Positions 36,125-45,834 are shown, counted from the first letter of the stretch. The stretch: 64,000 nucleotides of DNA from CAXBDP01 sp964598395 (GCA_964598395.1 CAZRBW010000003.1:46513-110512), one strand, 5' to 3'. The notes: generated by a model from the sequence alone, not told the origin. A program made the numbers and translations.

Positions 36125-38395
36125 TTAGTAAATCAAATCAAATCTGTCGAGATTCATTACCTTATTCCAAGCAGCAGCAAAATCTTTTACGAATTTTTCT
36201 TTAGCATCTTCTTGAGCATATACTTCTGCAAGTGCTCTTAATTCAGAGTTTGAGCCAAAAATCAAATCTGCGCGAGTGGCAGTGTATTTTGCTGCTCCAG
36301 ATTTTCTGTCTTTACCTTCAAATTCTTCTTTAGTATCTGAAGTAGCTTTCCATTCGGTGCTCATGTCCAACAGATTCACAAAGAAGTCATTAGTAAGCAC
36401 ATCTTTATTTGCACTAAAAATTCCATGTTTGGAGCCATCGAAGTTTGCATTTAGAGAACGCATGCCGCCAACAAGTACAGTCATTTCAGGAGCAGTTAGC
36501 GTTAGCAATTGTGCTTTGTCTACCAGCAGTTCTTCTGTAGAAATGGTGTATTGTGTTTTCAGATAATTGCGGAACCCGTCAGCCATTGGCTCAAGAAGTC
36601 CAAAAGACTCAATATCTGTTTGTTCTTGAGAGGCATCCATTCTTCCAGGATTGAAAGGAATACTGATTTTATAGCCTGCATTTTCAGCTGCTTTTTCAAC
36701 ACCTGCATTACCTGCCAATACAATCAAATCAGCCATAGAAACTTTTTTAGCATTCGATTTCGCGTTGAAATCAGTTTGAATCTTCTCAAGTGAAGTTAAT
36801 ACTTTCTGCAACTGAGCTGGATTATTTACTTCCCAATCTTTCTGTGGAGCCAAGCGAATTCTAGCGCCATTTGCGCCACCTCTTCTGTCTGAATGACGGT
36901 AAGTTGATGCGGAAGCCCAAGCAGTTGTTACCATTTCGCTTATAGACAAGCCCGAATTTAGGATGCTTGATTTTAGGCTATTAATATCTTGCGTATTAAT
37001 CAAAGTATGATTTACCGCTGGAATTGGATCTTGCCAGATCAAATCTTCTGTTGGTGCTTCTGGGCCTAAATACGTTGTTTTGGGCCCCATATCTCGGTGA
37101 GTTAATTTAAACCAAGCTCTTGCAAATGCTTCATTGAAGGAAGCTGGGTCTTCAAGAAACCTTCTTGAGATTTTCTCATATTCAGGATCTACTTTCAATG
37201 ACAAATCCGTTGTCAACATGTATGGAGGATGCTTTTTGTCTGGATCAAATGCATCAGGAATAATTTTGTCTGCGTCTTTTGCTTTCCACTGATGAGCACC
37301 TGCTGGACTTTTGTCCAACTCCCATTCGTATTTGAAAAGGAATGTTAAATAGTCATGACTCCATTTTGCTGGAGTTGATGTCCAAGTTACTTCTAAACCT
37401 GAGGTAATAGCATCAGCGCCTTTACCTGTTTTATATGTGCTTTTCCAGCCAAGTCCTTGCTCTTCTATATCGGCAGCCTCAGGTTCTGCGCCTACATTTG
37501 AAGCATCTCCTGCTCCGTGTGTTTTGCCAAGGGTATGTCCTCCCGCAATTAGGGCAACTGTTTCCTCATCATTCATTCCCATTCTGCCAAAGGTCTCACG
37601 GATATCGGCCGCTGCAAGTAATGGATCAGGGTTTCCATTTGGACCCTCTGGGTTGACATATATTAAACCCATTTGAACTGCTGCTAAAGGATTCTCAAGT
37701 TCGCGATCTCCAGAGTAACGGTTTTGGTCATCGAGCCACTTACTTTCAGCACCCCAATAAACGTCCAATTCCGGTTCCCACACATCTTCTCTACCGCCCG
37801 CAAAACCGAATGTTTCGAATCCCATAGATTCTAAAGCAACATTGCCAGTTAGTACCATCAAATCAGCCCATGAGATTTTATTGCCGTATTTTTGTTTGAT
37901 TGGCCACAACAGTCTTCTTGCTTTATCTAAGTTGGCATTATCTGGCCAGCTATTTAAAGGAGCAAATCGCTGCTGACCAGAGCGGGAACCGCCGCGGCCA
38001 TCTCCAGAGCGATATGTACCTGCGCTATGCCAAGCCATTCTGATAAACAGCCCACCATAATGACCAAAATCTGCAGGCCACCAATCTTGAGATTCTGTCA
38101 TAAGAGCTTCGATGTCCTTTTTGAGGGCAGCATAATCAAGGCTAGTGAATTCTTTTGCATAGTTGAAATCTTCTCCAAGTGGATTTGATTTCATTGAGTT
38201 TTGGCGCAGTAAGCTAAGATTTAGCTGATTAGGCCACCAGTCGCTATTGCTTGTAGCAATCATATTTGAATTGCTCTTTTTCGTAGCGCCTGAATAGGCA
38301 TCTAATTGAGCATCTTTTTCTCCTTGCTTTTGACAGGCTGAAATTAGTGCAATGCTTATCAAAAGCACTCCGCCTAATAATTGTAGCTTTTTCAT
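36125..38395 (-). CDS. katG: Catalase-peroxidase with lipoprotein signal peptide
   Basis: 756 residues. It destroys hydrogen peroxide by catalatic and peroxidatic routes with one haem. The distal triad is Arg119, Trp122, His123 (RMAWHSAGTYR); Tyr246 and Met272 complete the Met-Tyr-Trp adduct needed for catalase activity; the proximal haem ligand is in the GGHTLGKTHGAG region. The second, haem-free domain is complete. Unusually, residues 1-21 form a lipoprotein signal (LLISIALISAC), so the enzyme should be exported and lipid-anchored; the roughly 30-residue linker after Cys21 fits. Most KatG enzymes are cytosolic. Confidence 0.95.
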   Translation of the reverse strand: MKKLQLLGGVLLISIALISACQKQGEKDAQLDAYSGATKKSNSNMIATSNSDWWPNQLNLSLLRQNSMKSNPLGEDFNYAKEFTSLDYAALKKDIEALMTESQDWWPADFGHYGGLFIRMAWHSAGTYRSGDGRGGSRSGQQRFAPLNSWPDNANLDKARRLLWPIKQKYGNKISWADLMVLTGNVALESMGFETFGFAGGREDVWEPELDVYWGAESKWLDDQNRYSGDRELENPLAAVQMGLIYVNPEGPNGNPDPLLAAADIRETFGRMGMNDEETVALIAGGHTLGKTHGAGDASNVGAEPEAADIEEQGLGWKSTYKTGKGADAITSGLEVTWTSTPAKWSHDYLTFLFKYEWELDKSPAGAHQWKAKDADKIIPDAFDPDKKHPPYMLTTDLSLKVDPEYEKISRRFLEDPASFNEAFARAWFKLTHRDMGPKTTYLGPEAPTEDLIWQDPIPAVNHTLINTQDINSLKSSILNSGLSISEMVTTAWASASTYRHSDRRGGANGARIRLAPQKDWEVNNPAQLQKVLTSLEKIQTDFNAKSNAKKVSMADLIVLAGNAGVEKAAENAGYKISIPFNPGRMDASQEQTDIESFGLLEPMADGFRNYLKTQYTISTEELLVDKAQLLTLTAPEMTVLVGGMRSLNANFDGSKHGIFSANKDVLTNDFFVNLLDMSTEWKATSDTKEEFEGKDRKSGAAKYTATRADLIFGSNSELRALAEVYAQEDAKEKFVKDFAAAWNKVMNLDRFDLIY

Positions 38396-38445
38396 TTTTG
38401 AGATTTTATTATTTGTTGGTTTTGAGGACTTAGAAACACAAAATT

Positions 38446-38469
38446 AGTCTTAAATATTTCAACAAGACT
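38446..38469. promoter_or_regulatory. Inverted repeat AGTCTT-N12-AAGACT upstream of katG
   Basis: A 6-base inverted repeat with half-sites about two helical turns wide, located 51-74 bases before the katG start, where an activator or repressor of a peroxide-response gene would sit. Too short to be certain. Confidence 0.25.
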
Positions 38470-39017
38470 TAGATTTTTTTAAAATACTGTTTTCTTATTC
38501 GATGTTAAAATCAATTTTAAGATTGCTTTAACTCTTCTAAAGTTCTTAAATCTAATGCATTGATCTCAACCGAAAATGTAATAATCTTGAAAAAAGAGGT
38601 TTTTTATATTGATCAAATGATTTTAAAACTAGGCTGATCTTTGGCAGACAAAGTGGTTTTAATTTTCCTTTTAGAATAATGTGTCTCTATATTTAGTTTC
38701 AAGCCTTCAAGCTGATTCCTCAAGCCAAATTTAATTGTGTCGAATGAGCTATAAGCAGATGTCTTGATAAGCCTTCTCTTAATTTAGTTCATGAGCAAAT
38801 TGTATAACCTAAATTCACCTATTTTTCAATTTTTTTTACACGCAAATAATTTCTGTCTTTTAATCAGTGCTTTATGGTTTTTCTCTTTTCCTCCATTATT
38901 CAATATTAAAATTTTATATACAAGCAGGGGTTTAGCTTCATTGGTTTATAAAAAGATTATTAACATAAGATTCTGTTAAACAGTTAATTAGCAATTTAAT
39001 ATTTCCATTAGGAAGGT

Positions 39018-39046
39018 TTTGTTAATATAATGTATGTATAAGATTG
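39018..39046 (+). promoter_or_regulatory. Putative promoter of the glucan operon
   Basis: TTTG at 39018-39021 followed after 17 bases by TAAGATTG at 39039-39046, one mismatch from TAnnTTTG. It is the only -33/-7-like pair I found in the window and lies 70 bases before the first gene's start. Confidence 0.35.
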
Positions 39047-39115
39047 AGGATAATTATGCCTAGATTTTAAAATCATTTCAGACAAATGCAGTCAAATTTC
39101 AAAAATAAATACCCT

Positions 39116-42100
39116 ATGAAACGATTAACCTTACTGCTTTTTACCCTCTTGATTTCCACCTCTATATACAGCCAATCTGGTCGAGTGGTAATTGATGAAA
39201 ATAGGGAAGGTATGAAGCTGCTTGTGAATGGAGAACCATTTATGGTAAATGGCATGAACTGGGATTATTTCCCAATCGGTACCAACTTTTCCTATAGCTT
39301 ATGGAATCAGCCAGATGACTTTATAATGAAGGCGCTGGATGATGAAATGTCCCTGCTGAAAAATATGGGTGTAAATACGATTAGAGTTTACACGGGTATT
39401 CAGAGAAAATGGATTCAGTATATATATGAAAAGCATGGTATTTACACGATGTTAAATCACTCATTTGGTAGATACGGACTTACTTTAAATGGCACATGGG
39501 CACCTAATACCGATTATGCTGATCCAAGAGTAAGAGAGGTGTTGTTGCGGGAGGTTACTGAAATGGTACAGGAGTTTAGAGGCACACCTGGCCTGCTATT
39601 GTATCTGCTAGGTAATGAAAACAACTACGGATTGTTTTGGGATGGAGCAGAAACTGAAGATATACCTGTAGAGGATAGACAATCAACCATCAGAGCAGAA
39701 TCAATGTACAAGCTTTTCAATGAAGCTACACTTGCTATGAAAGCGGTGGATTCGTCAAATCCAATCGCTATATGTAATGGTGATCTACTCTTTTTAGATC
39801 TGATTGCTGAAGAATGTAAAGACATAGATATACTTGGTATTAACGTTTACCGTGGCATTTCATTTACTGATATGTTTGATAGAGTGAAGAATGAGTTTGG
39901 TAAACCTGTACTTCTTACTGAATTTGGTAGTGATGCTTTCAATGCGCTCACAAATGAAGAAGATCAACAATCTCAAGCAATTTATAATCTTGCCAACTGG
40001 AAAGAAATATATGAAAATGCAGCCGGTTTAGGTAAAGCTGGAAATTCGCTTGGTGGTTTCACATTTCAATTTAGTGATGGCTGGTGGAAATATGGCCAGA
40101 CAACAAATTTAAGTGTACATGACAACAATGCTTCATGGTCGAATGGAGGGTATCAATTCGACTATGTTGAGGGCGAAAATAATATGAATGAAGAGTGGTT
40201 TGGGATTGCTGCTAAAGGACCAACCAACGCAATGGGCTTTTATCAACTTTATCCCCGTACTGCTTATTATGTATTGAAAGAAGCCCATCAGGTTAATCCT
40301 TATTCAAGTGGAACTTCGTTAGCTTCCATTCAAAGAGACTTCGCGCAAATTAAAATCACTGATGCATTTTTAAGAGCTAGAGGAGATAAGGCTGCACTTC
40401 AAGGAGATCAATTAAGTAAAATCAGTTTGAGCAGACTTAGTGCTCAATTTTCCACATTCAATACGGGAGGTAGTTTAATCACGACACCAAGTTCAGCGAT
40501 CCCTGGAAGCAATGATTTTCCAAACCAATTGGGCTTCGACCACATGCAATCATTTTTTGTAGGTGTGCAGGCCAATCCAGCTCCTGAGTTTAGAGCCAAT
40601 GTTGAATTCAATATTTTGGGCAATGTAGCTCGCAACCCAATAGATCAGATTTTCTACGAAAATAGAGGAAGGCCAGTAGAAGTTCGATCACCCAATGGCA
40701 CCATTGAATTGCAGTCTGAAAATAGAGTTCAAGTATATCAGGCGAGCTATGAATGGAATCATAAAATGTTCAATTTGAATGGATTCTATCGTACAGGTCA
40801 TTACCATTGGGGCTACGAAGGAGATTTCTTCGGTCTCTATCCAGAAGCGAACTATGGCCCAATGATCGATATATATAATGGTATGGCACCATTTGGTATT
40901 GAGATGGAAGGGAAGAAACAATTAAAAGATTTTAAACTAGCATTCGGGCCAGAATTGTGGTGGGGAGCTAACCCAGCCTTTTTGTTAAAGTACAGAAAGG
41001 AACTAGGTAAGAGCACTACAGTAACTGGTATTTTCCATGAGGATTTACAGCAACGAGGTCTTTCAGAAAGTTCCTTTGCTATTCCTCAGCCGAAAACGAG
41101 AAGACTGAGTGTTCACTTGAATCAAGACCTTGGAAAATTTGGAATTGATCTTGGAGGTGTATGGGGTGGCCAACCTTTGCAGGGAAGGGTATTCCAAGCA
41201 GTGAGAGAGGAAAGTACTGGTATGGCAATTTATCAAGACCAAATCAGAGCTAAGGATAACTTCGGCGGAAAAGCGAAATTAACTTACGAGGGAGGGAAAT
41301 TCAATTGGTATGCACAATCGGCTGCTATGGGATTAGTTGCTCAAGGTGGCGCCGACCAAACATTAACATTCACAGGCTGGAGACTAAAGGATAGCGGAAG
41401 TGGCAATCAATACAATTTCCTCTCTGGATTTACTTACAATGTAGGCAACCTTCAAATTGCGCCTAATTTCCTTTGGCAAAAGCCACTTGAAGGGCCGATT
41501 CCAACTACTATAGGAGGTGCGGCTCGCCCAAGAAATATTCTCGACGACCCATTCGTAGTTAGAAGTAATAGAGAACAAACAGCAGGAGAAATATTATTCA
41601 CTTTTGACAAAACACCAGGCACTTACATGTACGATTGGGATAGTGACAGGACGGAAGATTCTGAATTAGCTTTCAGTCTAGGTTTTGTATTTCGACACTT
41701 GCCAACAATCCAAGATGCTGCCATAGGTATCTTACCGGATGGACGTACCTTATTTGCTTTTCCAGGCTCCGCTCCAGCGCAAGACTTATGGGAAGTGAAT
41801 GCAAGAGTAGTTTCTAAACTGAGTAAGGATTTTGGATGGATTGCAAACATGTATATAGGGGATGCGCAAGCTAATGGTAGCGATGCACGTACCATCCAAA
41901 GACAAGGAATGGATTTGAGAATGATCTATAAAACGGTAAAGCTTAATTCATTCGTAAGAATAAACGACTGGGGGCCATATGATTACCACCGAGATTTCAA
42001 CCTTACTTTCCCTTCGCAATTTATGACAGATATTTCGGTAGCACTTGGCAAGCCAGATTGGTTCGACATGCCAGATACTCGTATTGGTCTGAGAGGTACT

Positions 42101-42253
42101 TACCGTACACTTGATAGATTTTCGCCTCGCTATAACCCAACTCAAACAATTGATGGCGCTGGCAATATGGTTCCTGATCCTACAGCTATTGGCTTTGGCA
42201 ATGGTAATGAATGGGAAATCAGGACTTACATTTTCATTAACATCGTTAAATAA
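39116..42253 (+). CDS. Clan GH-A glycosidase fused to a putative outer-membrane beta-barrel
   Basis: 1045 residues from MKRLTLLLFTLLISTSIYSQ, a clear signal peptide; the in-frame ATG ten codons earlier is rejected. Residues about 25-400 form a GH2/GH5-like TIM barrel: INGxNWDY-type opening (VNGMNWDYFPIG), acid/base Glu168 in LLGNENN, nucleophile Glu269 in LLTEFGSDAF, and aromatic FSDGWWKYG near the sugar site. Residues about 410-1045 contain many alternating amphipathic strands separated by short turns and longer loops, ending in an amphipathic strand EIRTYIFINIVK, as in outer-membrane porins. No SusC plug or TonB box is seen. It heads the glucan locus; 11 bases separate it from the next gene. 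Barrel assignment is inference from strand pattern. Confidence 0.75.
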   Translation: MKRLTLLLFTLLISTSIYSQSGRVVIDENREGMKLLVNGEPFMVNGMNWDYFPIGTNFSYSLWNQPDDFIMKALDDEMSLLKNMGVNTIRVYTGIQRKWIQYIYEKHGIYTMLNHSFGRYGLTLNGTWAPNTDYADPRVREVLLREVTEMVQEFRGTPGLLLYLLGNENNYGLFWDGAETEDIPVEDRQSTIRAESMYKLFNEATLAMKAVDSSNPIAICNGDLLFLDLIAEECKDIDILGINVYRGISFTDMFDRVKNEFGKPVLLTEFGSDAFNALTNEEDQQSQAIYNLANWKEIYENAAGLGKAGNSLGGFTFQFSDGWWKYGQTTNLSVHDNNASWSNGGYQFDYVEGENNMNEEWFGIAAKGPTNAMGFYQLYPRTAYYVLKEAHQVNPYSSGTSLASIQRDFAQIKITDAFLRARGDKAALQGDQLSKISLSRLSAQFSTFNTGGSLITTPSSAIPGSNDFPNQLGFDHMQSFFVGVQANPAPEFRANVEFNILGNVARNPIDQIFYENRGRPVEVRSPNGTIELQSENRVQVYQASYEWNHKMFNLNGFYRTGHYHWGYEGDFFGLYPEANYGPMIDIYNGMAPFGIEMEGKKQLKDFKLAFGPELWWGANPAFLLKYRKELGKSTTVTGIFHEDLQQRGLSESSFAIPQPKTRRLSVHLNQDLGKFGIDLGGVWGGQPLQGRVFQAVREESTGMAIYQDQIRAKDNFGGKAKLTYEGGKFNWYAQSAAMGLVAQGGADQTLTFTGWRLKDSGSGNQYNFLSGFTYNVGNLQIAPNFLWQKPLEGPIPTTIGGAARPRNILDDPFVVRSNREQTAGEILFTFDKTPGTYMYDWDSDRTEDSELAFSLGFVFRHLPTIQDAAIGILPDGRTLFAFPGSAPAQDLWEVNARVVSKLSKDFGWIANMYIGDAQANGSDARTIQRQGMDLRMIYKTVKLNSFVRINDWGPYDYHRDFNLTFPSQFMTDISVALGKPDWFDMPDTRIGLRGTYRTLDRFSPRYNPTQTIDGAGNMVPDPTAIGFGNGNEWEIRTYIFINIVK

Positions 42254-42264
42254 AATATTTTAGG

Positions 42265-45200
42265 ATGAGAACTTATAATAAAAATAACTGGAGGAGGGAT
42301 TTTTCCATTTGTCTGCTTCTGGCACTTTCTCTTGGTTGCATTAGAGATATAGATGAGCTGGAGCCAGCCACATTCTCTACCAATCCAGCGGTATTTTTGG
42401 ATGGCTTTAGTGCAGGCTTAAATTATGCAGCCTTTGGTGGATCAGTACCCACTGCATTTAACGTGGATACAGAGGTAACTTTCACTACTACATCCCAAGC
42501 TTCCATGCGATTTGAAGTGCCCGATGCAAATGACCCGAGAGGAGCATATGCGGGAGGTACATTCTTTACCGATGTGCCAAGAGATTTATCTGAATATGAC
42601 GCGCTTACTTTCTGGGCAAAAGCTAGTAAGGCAGCGACCATAGATGTAGTCGGTTTTGGCAATGATTTGGGTGAATCAAAATATCAAGTCGCACTAAATG
42701 GAATGGCCGTTAATACCAATTGGCAGAAATACTACATTCCAATCCCGGATCCAGCCAAATTATCGGCTGAAAGAGGAATGTTTTATTATAGTGAAGGACC
42801 CGAAGAGGGTAGAGGCTATACCTTTTGGATTGATGATTTGAAATTTGAAAAGCTGGGCACAATTTCTCAGCCACAACACAGTATTATTAGTGGTAATACT
42901 CAAGTTGAAACTTCATTTATTGGTGCAAATAGAAGGATAGATGGCTTACAATCATCATTTAATTTACCTAATGGTATAAACCAGATACTAAACATTGCTC
43001 CAAGCTATTTTGTATTCTCATCTTCCAACGAATCAATTGCTTCAGTAGATGCTGCAGGAAATGTTTCGGTAGTGGGTGGACCTGGGAATGCCATAATTTC
43101 TGCCACTTTGGGCAGTGTTCAAACTAGAGGTTCTTTGACTATTCAATCTATTGGCCAATTCGTTGCTGCGCCAGTTCCAACTCACCCAGCAGATAGAGTA
43201 ATCTCACTTTTCAGTGAAGCTTATACTAATGTGCCAGTAGATTTTTTTAATGGATATTGGGAGCCTTTCCAGACTACATTGTCTGCAGATTTCGAAGTCC
43301 AAGGAAATCGAATTTTGAATTACTTTAATTTCAATTTTGTAGGCATTCAATTTAGCTCACCCACTATTAATGCAACTGATATGACTCACTTGCATGTGGA
43401 TATTTTCATACCTAATGCGTTGAGTGGAAATGCCCGCTTAACTCTTGAAATGGTAGATAATTTAGTGGAACCAGCAGGTATATTTACAACAAATATTCAG
43501 GCATCCCAATCTCAAGAATGGATAAGTCTGGATATCCCGCTTTCTAATTTTGCAGGACTTAAAAGCAGAGCAAATCTCTATCAATTAATCTTTGTGGATG
43601 CATCTGGAAATATCCCAGGCTTCTATGCAGATAATATTTATTTCTACAAAGCTGAAGTTCCTCCTGCTGTTTTATCGGAGCCAGCTCCTACACCAACGAG
43701 GAACGCGGCAGGTGTGATATCCATGTTTAGTGATGCTTATCCAAATGTTACGGTGGATACTTGGAGAACAGATTGGTCCTCAGCAATCTTAGAAGATATC
43801 TCCATTCAAGGAGATGCAATTAAGAAGTATTCAGCACTTGATTTCGTAGGAATTGAAACAGTAAGCAATCAAATCAATATCGAGAACATGACGCATCTTC
43901 ACGTAGATGTATGGTCACCAAACTTCACTAATTTTGGAATTAAGTTAGTTGATTTTGGCCCTGATGGTGGATTTGCGGGAGGTGATGATACAGAGCATCA
44001 AGTGGATTTTGCTGGATTACCAACAGGCGAATGGGTGAGTTTGGATATTCCTTTAAGTAATTTCACAGGGTTGACTACTAGAAAGAATTTAGCTCAAATG
44101 ATATTGGTTTCTCAGCCATCCGGTGGTGCCATTGTTCATATTGATAATATGTATTTCTATGATGAAAATGCTGCAACTACTCCTGTTGGGTTAACTGTAC
44201 CGGCACCAACACCAACAAGACCTGCTTCTGGTGTGATATCCATGTTTAGCGATGCCTACCCTAACGTAACAGTTGATACCTGGCGTACAGATTGGTCGTC
44301 GGCTGTATTAGAAGATATCTTGGTGCAAGGCAATGCTGTCAAAAAGTATTCTTCTTTAGATTTTGTGGGTATTGAAACCGTAAGCAATCAAATCAATATC
44401 GAGAATATGACGCACATGCACATGGATGTGTGGTCTGCTGATTTCACCAATTTCGCGATTAAGTTGGTGGACTTTGGCCCTGATGGAGGCTTTGGTGGAG
44501 GTGATGATACGGAGCATCAAATTAATTTTGCCACCCCAGCACAAGGTCGTTGGGTAAGTTTGGATATTCCTTTGAGCAACTTCACAAACCTAACCACCCG
44601 CAAAAATTTGGCTCAAATGATTCTCGTTGGTCAACCTTCTGGTGCTACCATTGTGCATATCGACAATGTTTATTTTTACGATGCAAATGCAGGAAATGGA
44701 TCAACAGGATTATCAACACCAGCACCTGCCCCAACCCAGCCAGCAGCTGATGTAATATCAATGTTTAGCGATAGTTACACTAATGTAACTGTAAATACCT
44801 GGCGAACAGACTGGTCATCCGCTACATTAGAAGAGTTATCTATACAAGGTAATGCAGTTAAAAAATACTCCTCATTAGATTTTGTGGGTATTGAGACTGT
44901 GAGTAACCAAATAAACATTGAGGAAATGACGCATTTCCGGATGGATGTATGGTCTGCCGATTTCACCAGCTTTGGGATAAAGCTGGTTGATTTTGGTCCT
45001 GATGGCAGCTTTGGTGGAGGTGATGATACAGAGCATCAAGTAAATGTTGCCACACCTGCAAAGAGCCGTTGGGTAAGCTTAGATATACCATTGAGTAGTT
45101 TCGCAGGCCTAACCACCCGCAAGAATTTGGCTCAAATGATTCTTGTGGCACAGCCATCTGGTGCAGCAACTGTTTATGTTGACAACGTCTTTTTCTACAA

Positions 45201-45735
45201 AACCAGTGGAAATGGAGGAGGCGGATCTCAAACTGGTACAGCCATATTTGAGGAATCATTCTCTCAAGCAACATCTATCAATACCTGGGAAAAAATTGCA
45301 GATGCTAATAGCAATGAAGCTACTATCCAGTGGCTGGCAACTGGTGGAGTAGAAGGTGGTGCCATGCGAGTGTCGGGTAGTAATCCAAACACAGCCGCTG
45401 GCAAAGCCTATATTTTCCAAACCCAAAAGAGTGGGCTTAATTTTGGTGGAAAAACCAAAGTTAGACTAACGTTTTCTCTTAAACTTGATGCTCCATTAGT
45501 GGCTGCTGCTGTTCATTTACAAACAATTTTCCCTGGAATTGGTGCAACCAATAATTTTGATTTGCAAGGTCAAGGTTTAAATCAATCTACTTGGACAAAC
45601 TTCTCTTTTGAGTTTGACAATTTGAACAACAACGCAGATAATTTCATCATGCACTTTAACATCGCCAGTGGGGCAGTTACAGGTGCAGGAGGAGTTATTC
45701 TCATCGATAACATACGACTTGTAGGTATAGATTAA
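42265..45735 (+). CDS. Large multi-domain surface lipoprotein with four tandem putative glycan-binding domains
   Basis: 1156 residues. Lipobox LSLGC (Cys25). Order: CBM-like jelly-roll (about 40-195, ending WIDDLKFEKLG), a bacterial Ig-like BIG2 domain (about 210-295, NESIASVDAAGNVSVVG), four tandem domains starting at about 303, 473, 647 and 819, each about 160 residues plus a Pro/Thr linker (PAPTPTR), and a final jelly-roll (about 995-1156). Repeats 2-4 are very alike (VISMFSDAYPNVTVDTWRTDW, VGIETVSNQINIE, TRKNLAQMILV). Each has a WRTDW motif and an acidic DFGPDGGFxGGDD loop suited to sugar and calcium binding (inference). No catalytic motif was seen. It may take the SusD/SusE role in this locus. 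Confidence 0.78.
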   Translation: MRTYNKNNWRRDFSICLLLALSLGCIRDIDELEPATFSTNPAVFLDGFSAGLNYAAFGGSVPTAFNVDTEVTFTTTSQASMRFEVPDANDPRGAYAGGTFFTDVPRDLSEYDALTFWAKASKAATIDVVGFGNDLGESKYQVALNGMAVNTNWQKYYIPIPDPAKLSAERGMFYYSEGPEEGRGYTFWIDDLKFEKLGTISQPQHSIISGNTQVETSFIGANRRIDGLQSSFNLPNGINQILNIAPSYFVFSSSNESIASVDAAGNVSVVGGPGNAIISATLGSVQTRGSLTIQSIGQFVAAPVPTHPADRVISLFSEAYTNVPVDFFNGYWEPFQTTLSADFEVQGNRILNYFNFNFVGIQFSSPTINATDMTHLHVDIFIPNALSGNARLTLEMVDNLVEPAGIFTTNIQASQSQEWISLDIPLSNFAGLKSRANLYQLIFVDASGNIPGFYADNIYFYKAEVPPAVLSEPAPTPTRNAAGVISMFSDAYPNVTVDTWRTDWSSAILEDISIQGDAIKKYSALDFVGIETVSNQINIENMTHLHVDVWSPNFTNFGIKLVDFGPDGGFAGGDDTEHQVDFAGLPTGEWVSLDIPLSNFTGLTTRKNLAQMILVSQPSGGAIVHIDNMYFYDENAATTPVGLTVPAPTPTRPASGVISMFSDAYPNVTVDTWRTDWSSAVLEDILVQGNAVKKYSSLDFVGIETVSNQINIENMTHMHMDVWSADFTNFAIKLVDFGPDGGFGGGDDTEHQINFATPAQGRWVSLDIPLSNFTNLTTRKNLAQMILVGQPSGATIVHIDNVYFYDANAGNGSTGLSTPAPAPTQPAADVISMFSDSYTNVTVNTWRTDWSSATLEELSIQGNAVKKYSSLDFVGIETVSNQINIEEMTHFRMDVWSADFTSFGIKLVDFGPDGSFGGGDDTEHQVNVATPAKSRWVSLDIPLSSFAGLTTRKNLAQMILVAQPSGAATVYVDNVFFYKTSGNGGGGSQTGTAIFEESFSQATSINTWEKIADANSNEATIQWLATGGVEGGAMRVSGSNPNTAAGKAYIFQTQKSGLNFGGKTKVRLTFSLKLDAPLVAAAVHLQTIFPGIGATNNFDLQGQGLNQSTWTNFSFEFDNLNNNADNFIMHFNIASGAVTGAGGVILIDNIRLVGID
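43681..45198 (+). repeat. Three near-identical tandem coding repeats of about 520 bases
   Basis: Units begin at about 43681, 44203 and 44719 (periods about 522 and 516 bases). Protein identity between units is high over most of their length, while DNA identity is lower with many synonymous changes, so they are not recent copies. A more divergent unit starts at about 43171. Confidence 0.85.
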
Positions 45736-45743
45736 GCAAACCA

Positions 45744-45775
45744 CCATCTCAGAAATTCTCTGAGATGGGATTTTT
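45744..45775 (+). terminator. Hairpin terminator inside the glucan locus
   Basis: Arms CCATCTCAGA and TCTGAGATGG with a 5-base loop, followed by GATTTTT, 8 bases after the lipoprotein stop. It may end the transcript or act as a partial stop that lowers expression of the downstream genes. Confidence 0.75.
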
Positions 45776-45834
45776 CAACTGTCCAGTTTTAGTACGCTCA
45801 GGAGGTATTAAAACTTTAGAAAAATAATAATCTG

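Larger units (their letters stand above)
38396..39115. other. Long intergenic region between katG and the glucan locus
   Basis: About 720 AT-rich bases separating divergent genes. It should hold the katG promoter on the left and the promoter of the glucan operon on the right. A 62-codon frame at 38791-38979 has unconvincing composition. No tRNA, no tandem repeat and no octamer copy was seen, which makes it one of the larger non-coding gaps in the window. Confidence 0.7.

Noticed and set aside
38791..38979. 62-codon frame in the gap before the glucan locus
   Set aside because: AT-driven composition, no domain or signal pattern, sits in a promoter-like region; not supported as a gene.
40450..40457. 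Near-miss octamers such as ACGGGAGG (also about 61015 and 47724)
   Set aside because: One base off the core; not counted, since single-mismatch copies are expected far more often by chance.
43681..45198. Tandem repeats as a CRISPR array or mobile element
   Set aside because: The units are long, in frame, of about 520 bases, and inside one continuous coding region.
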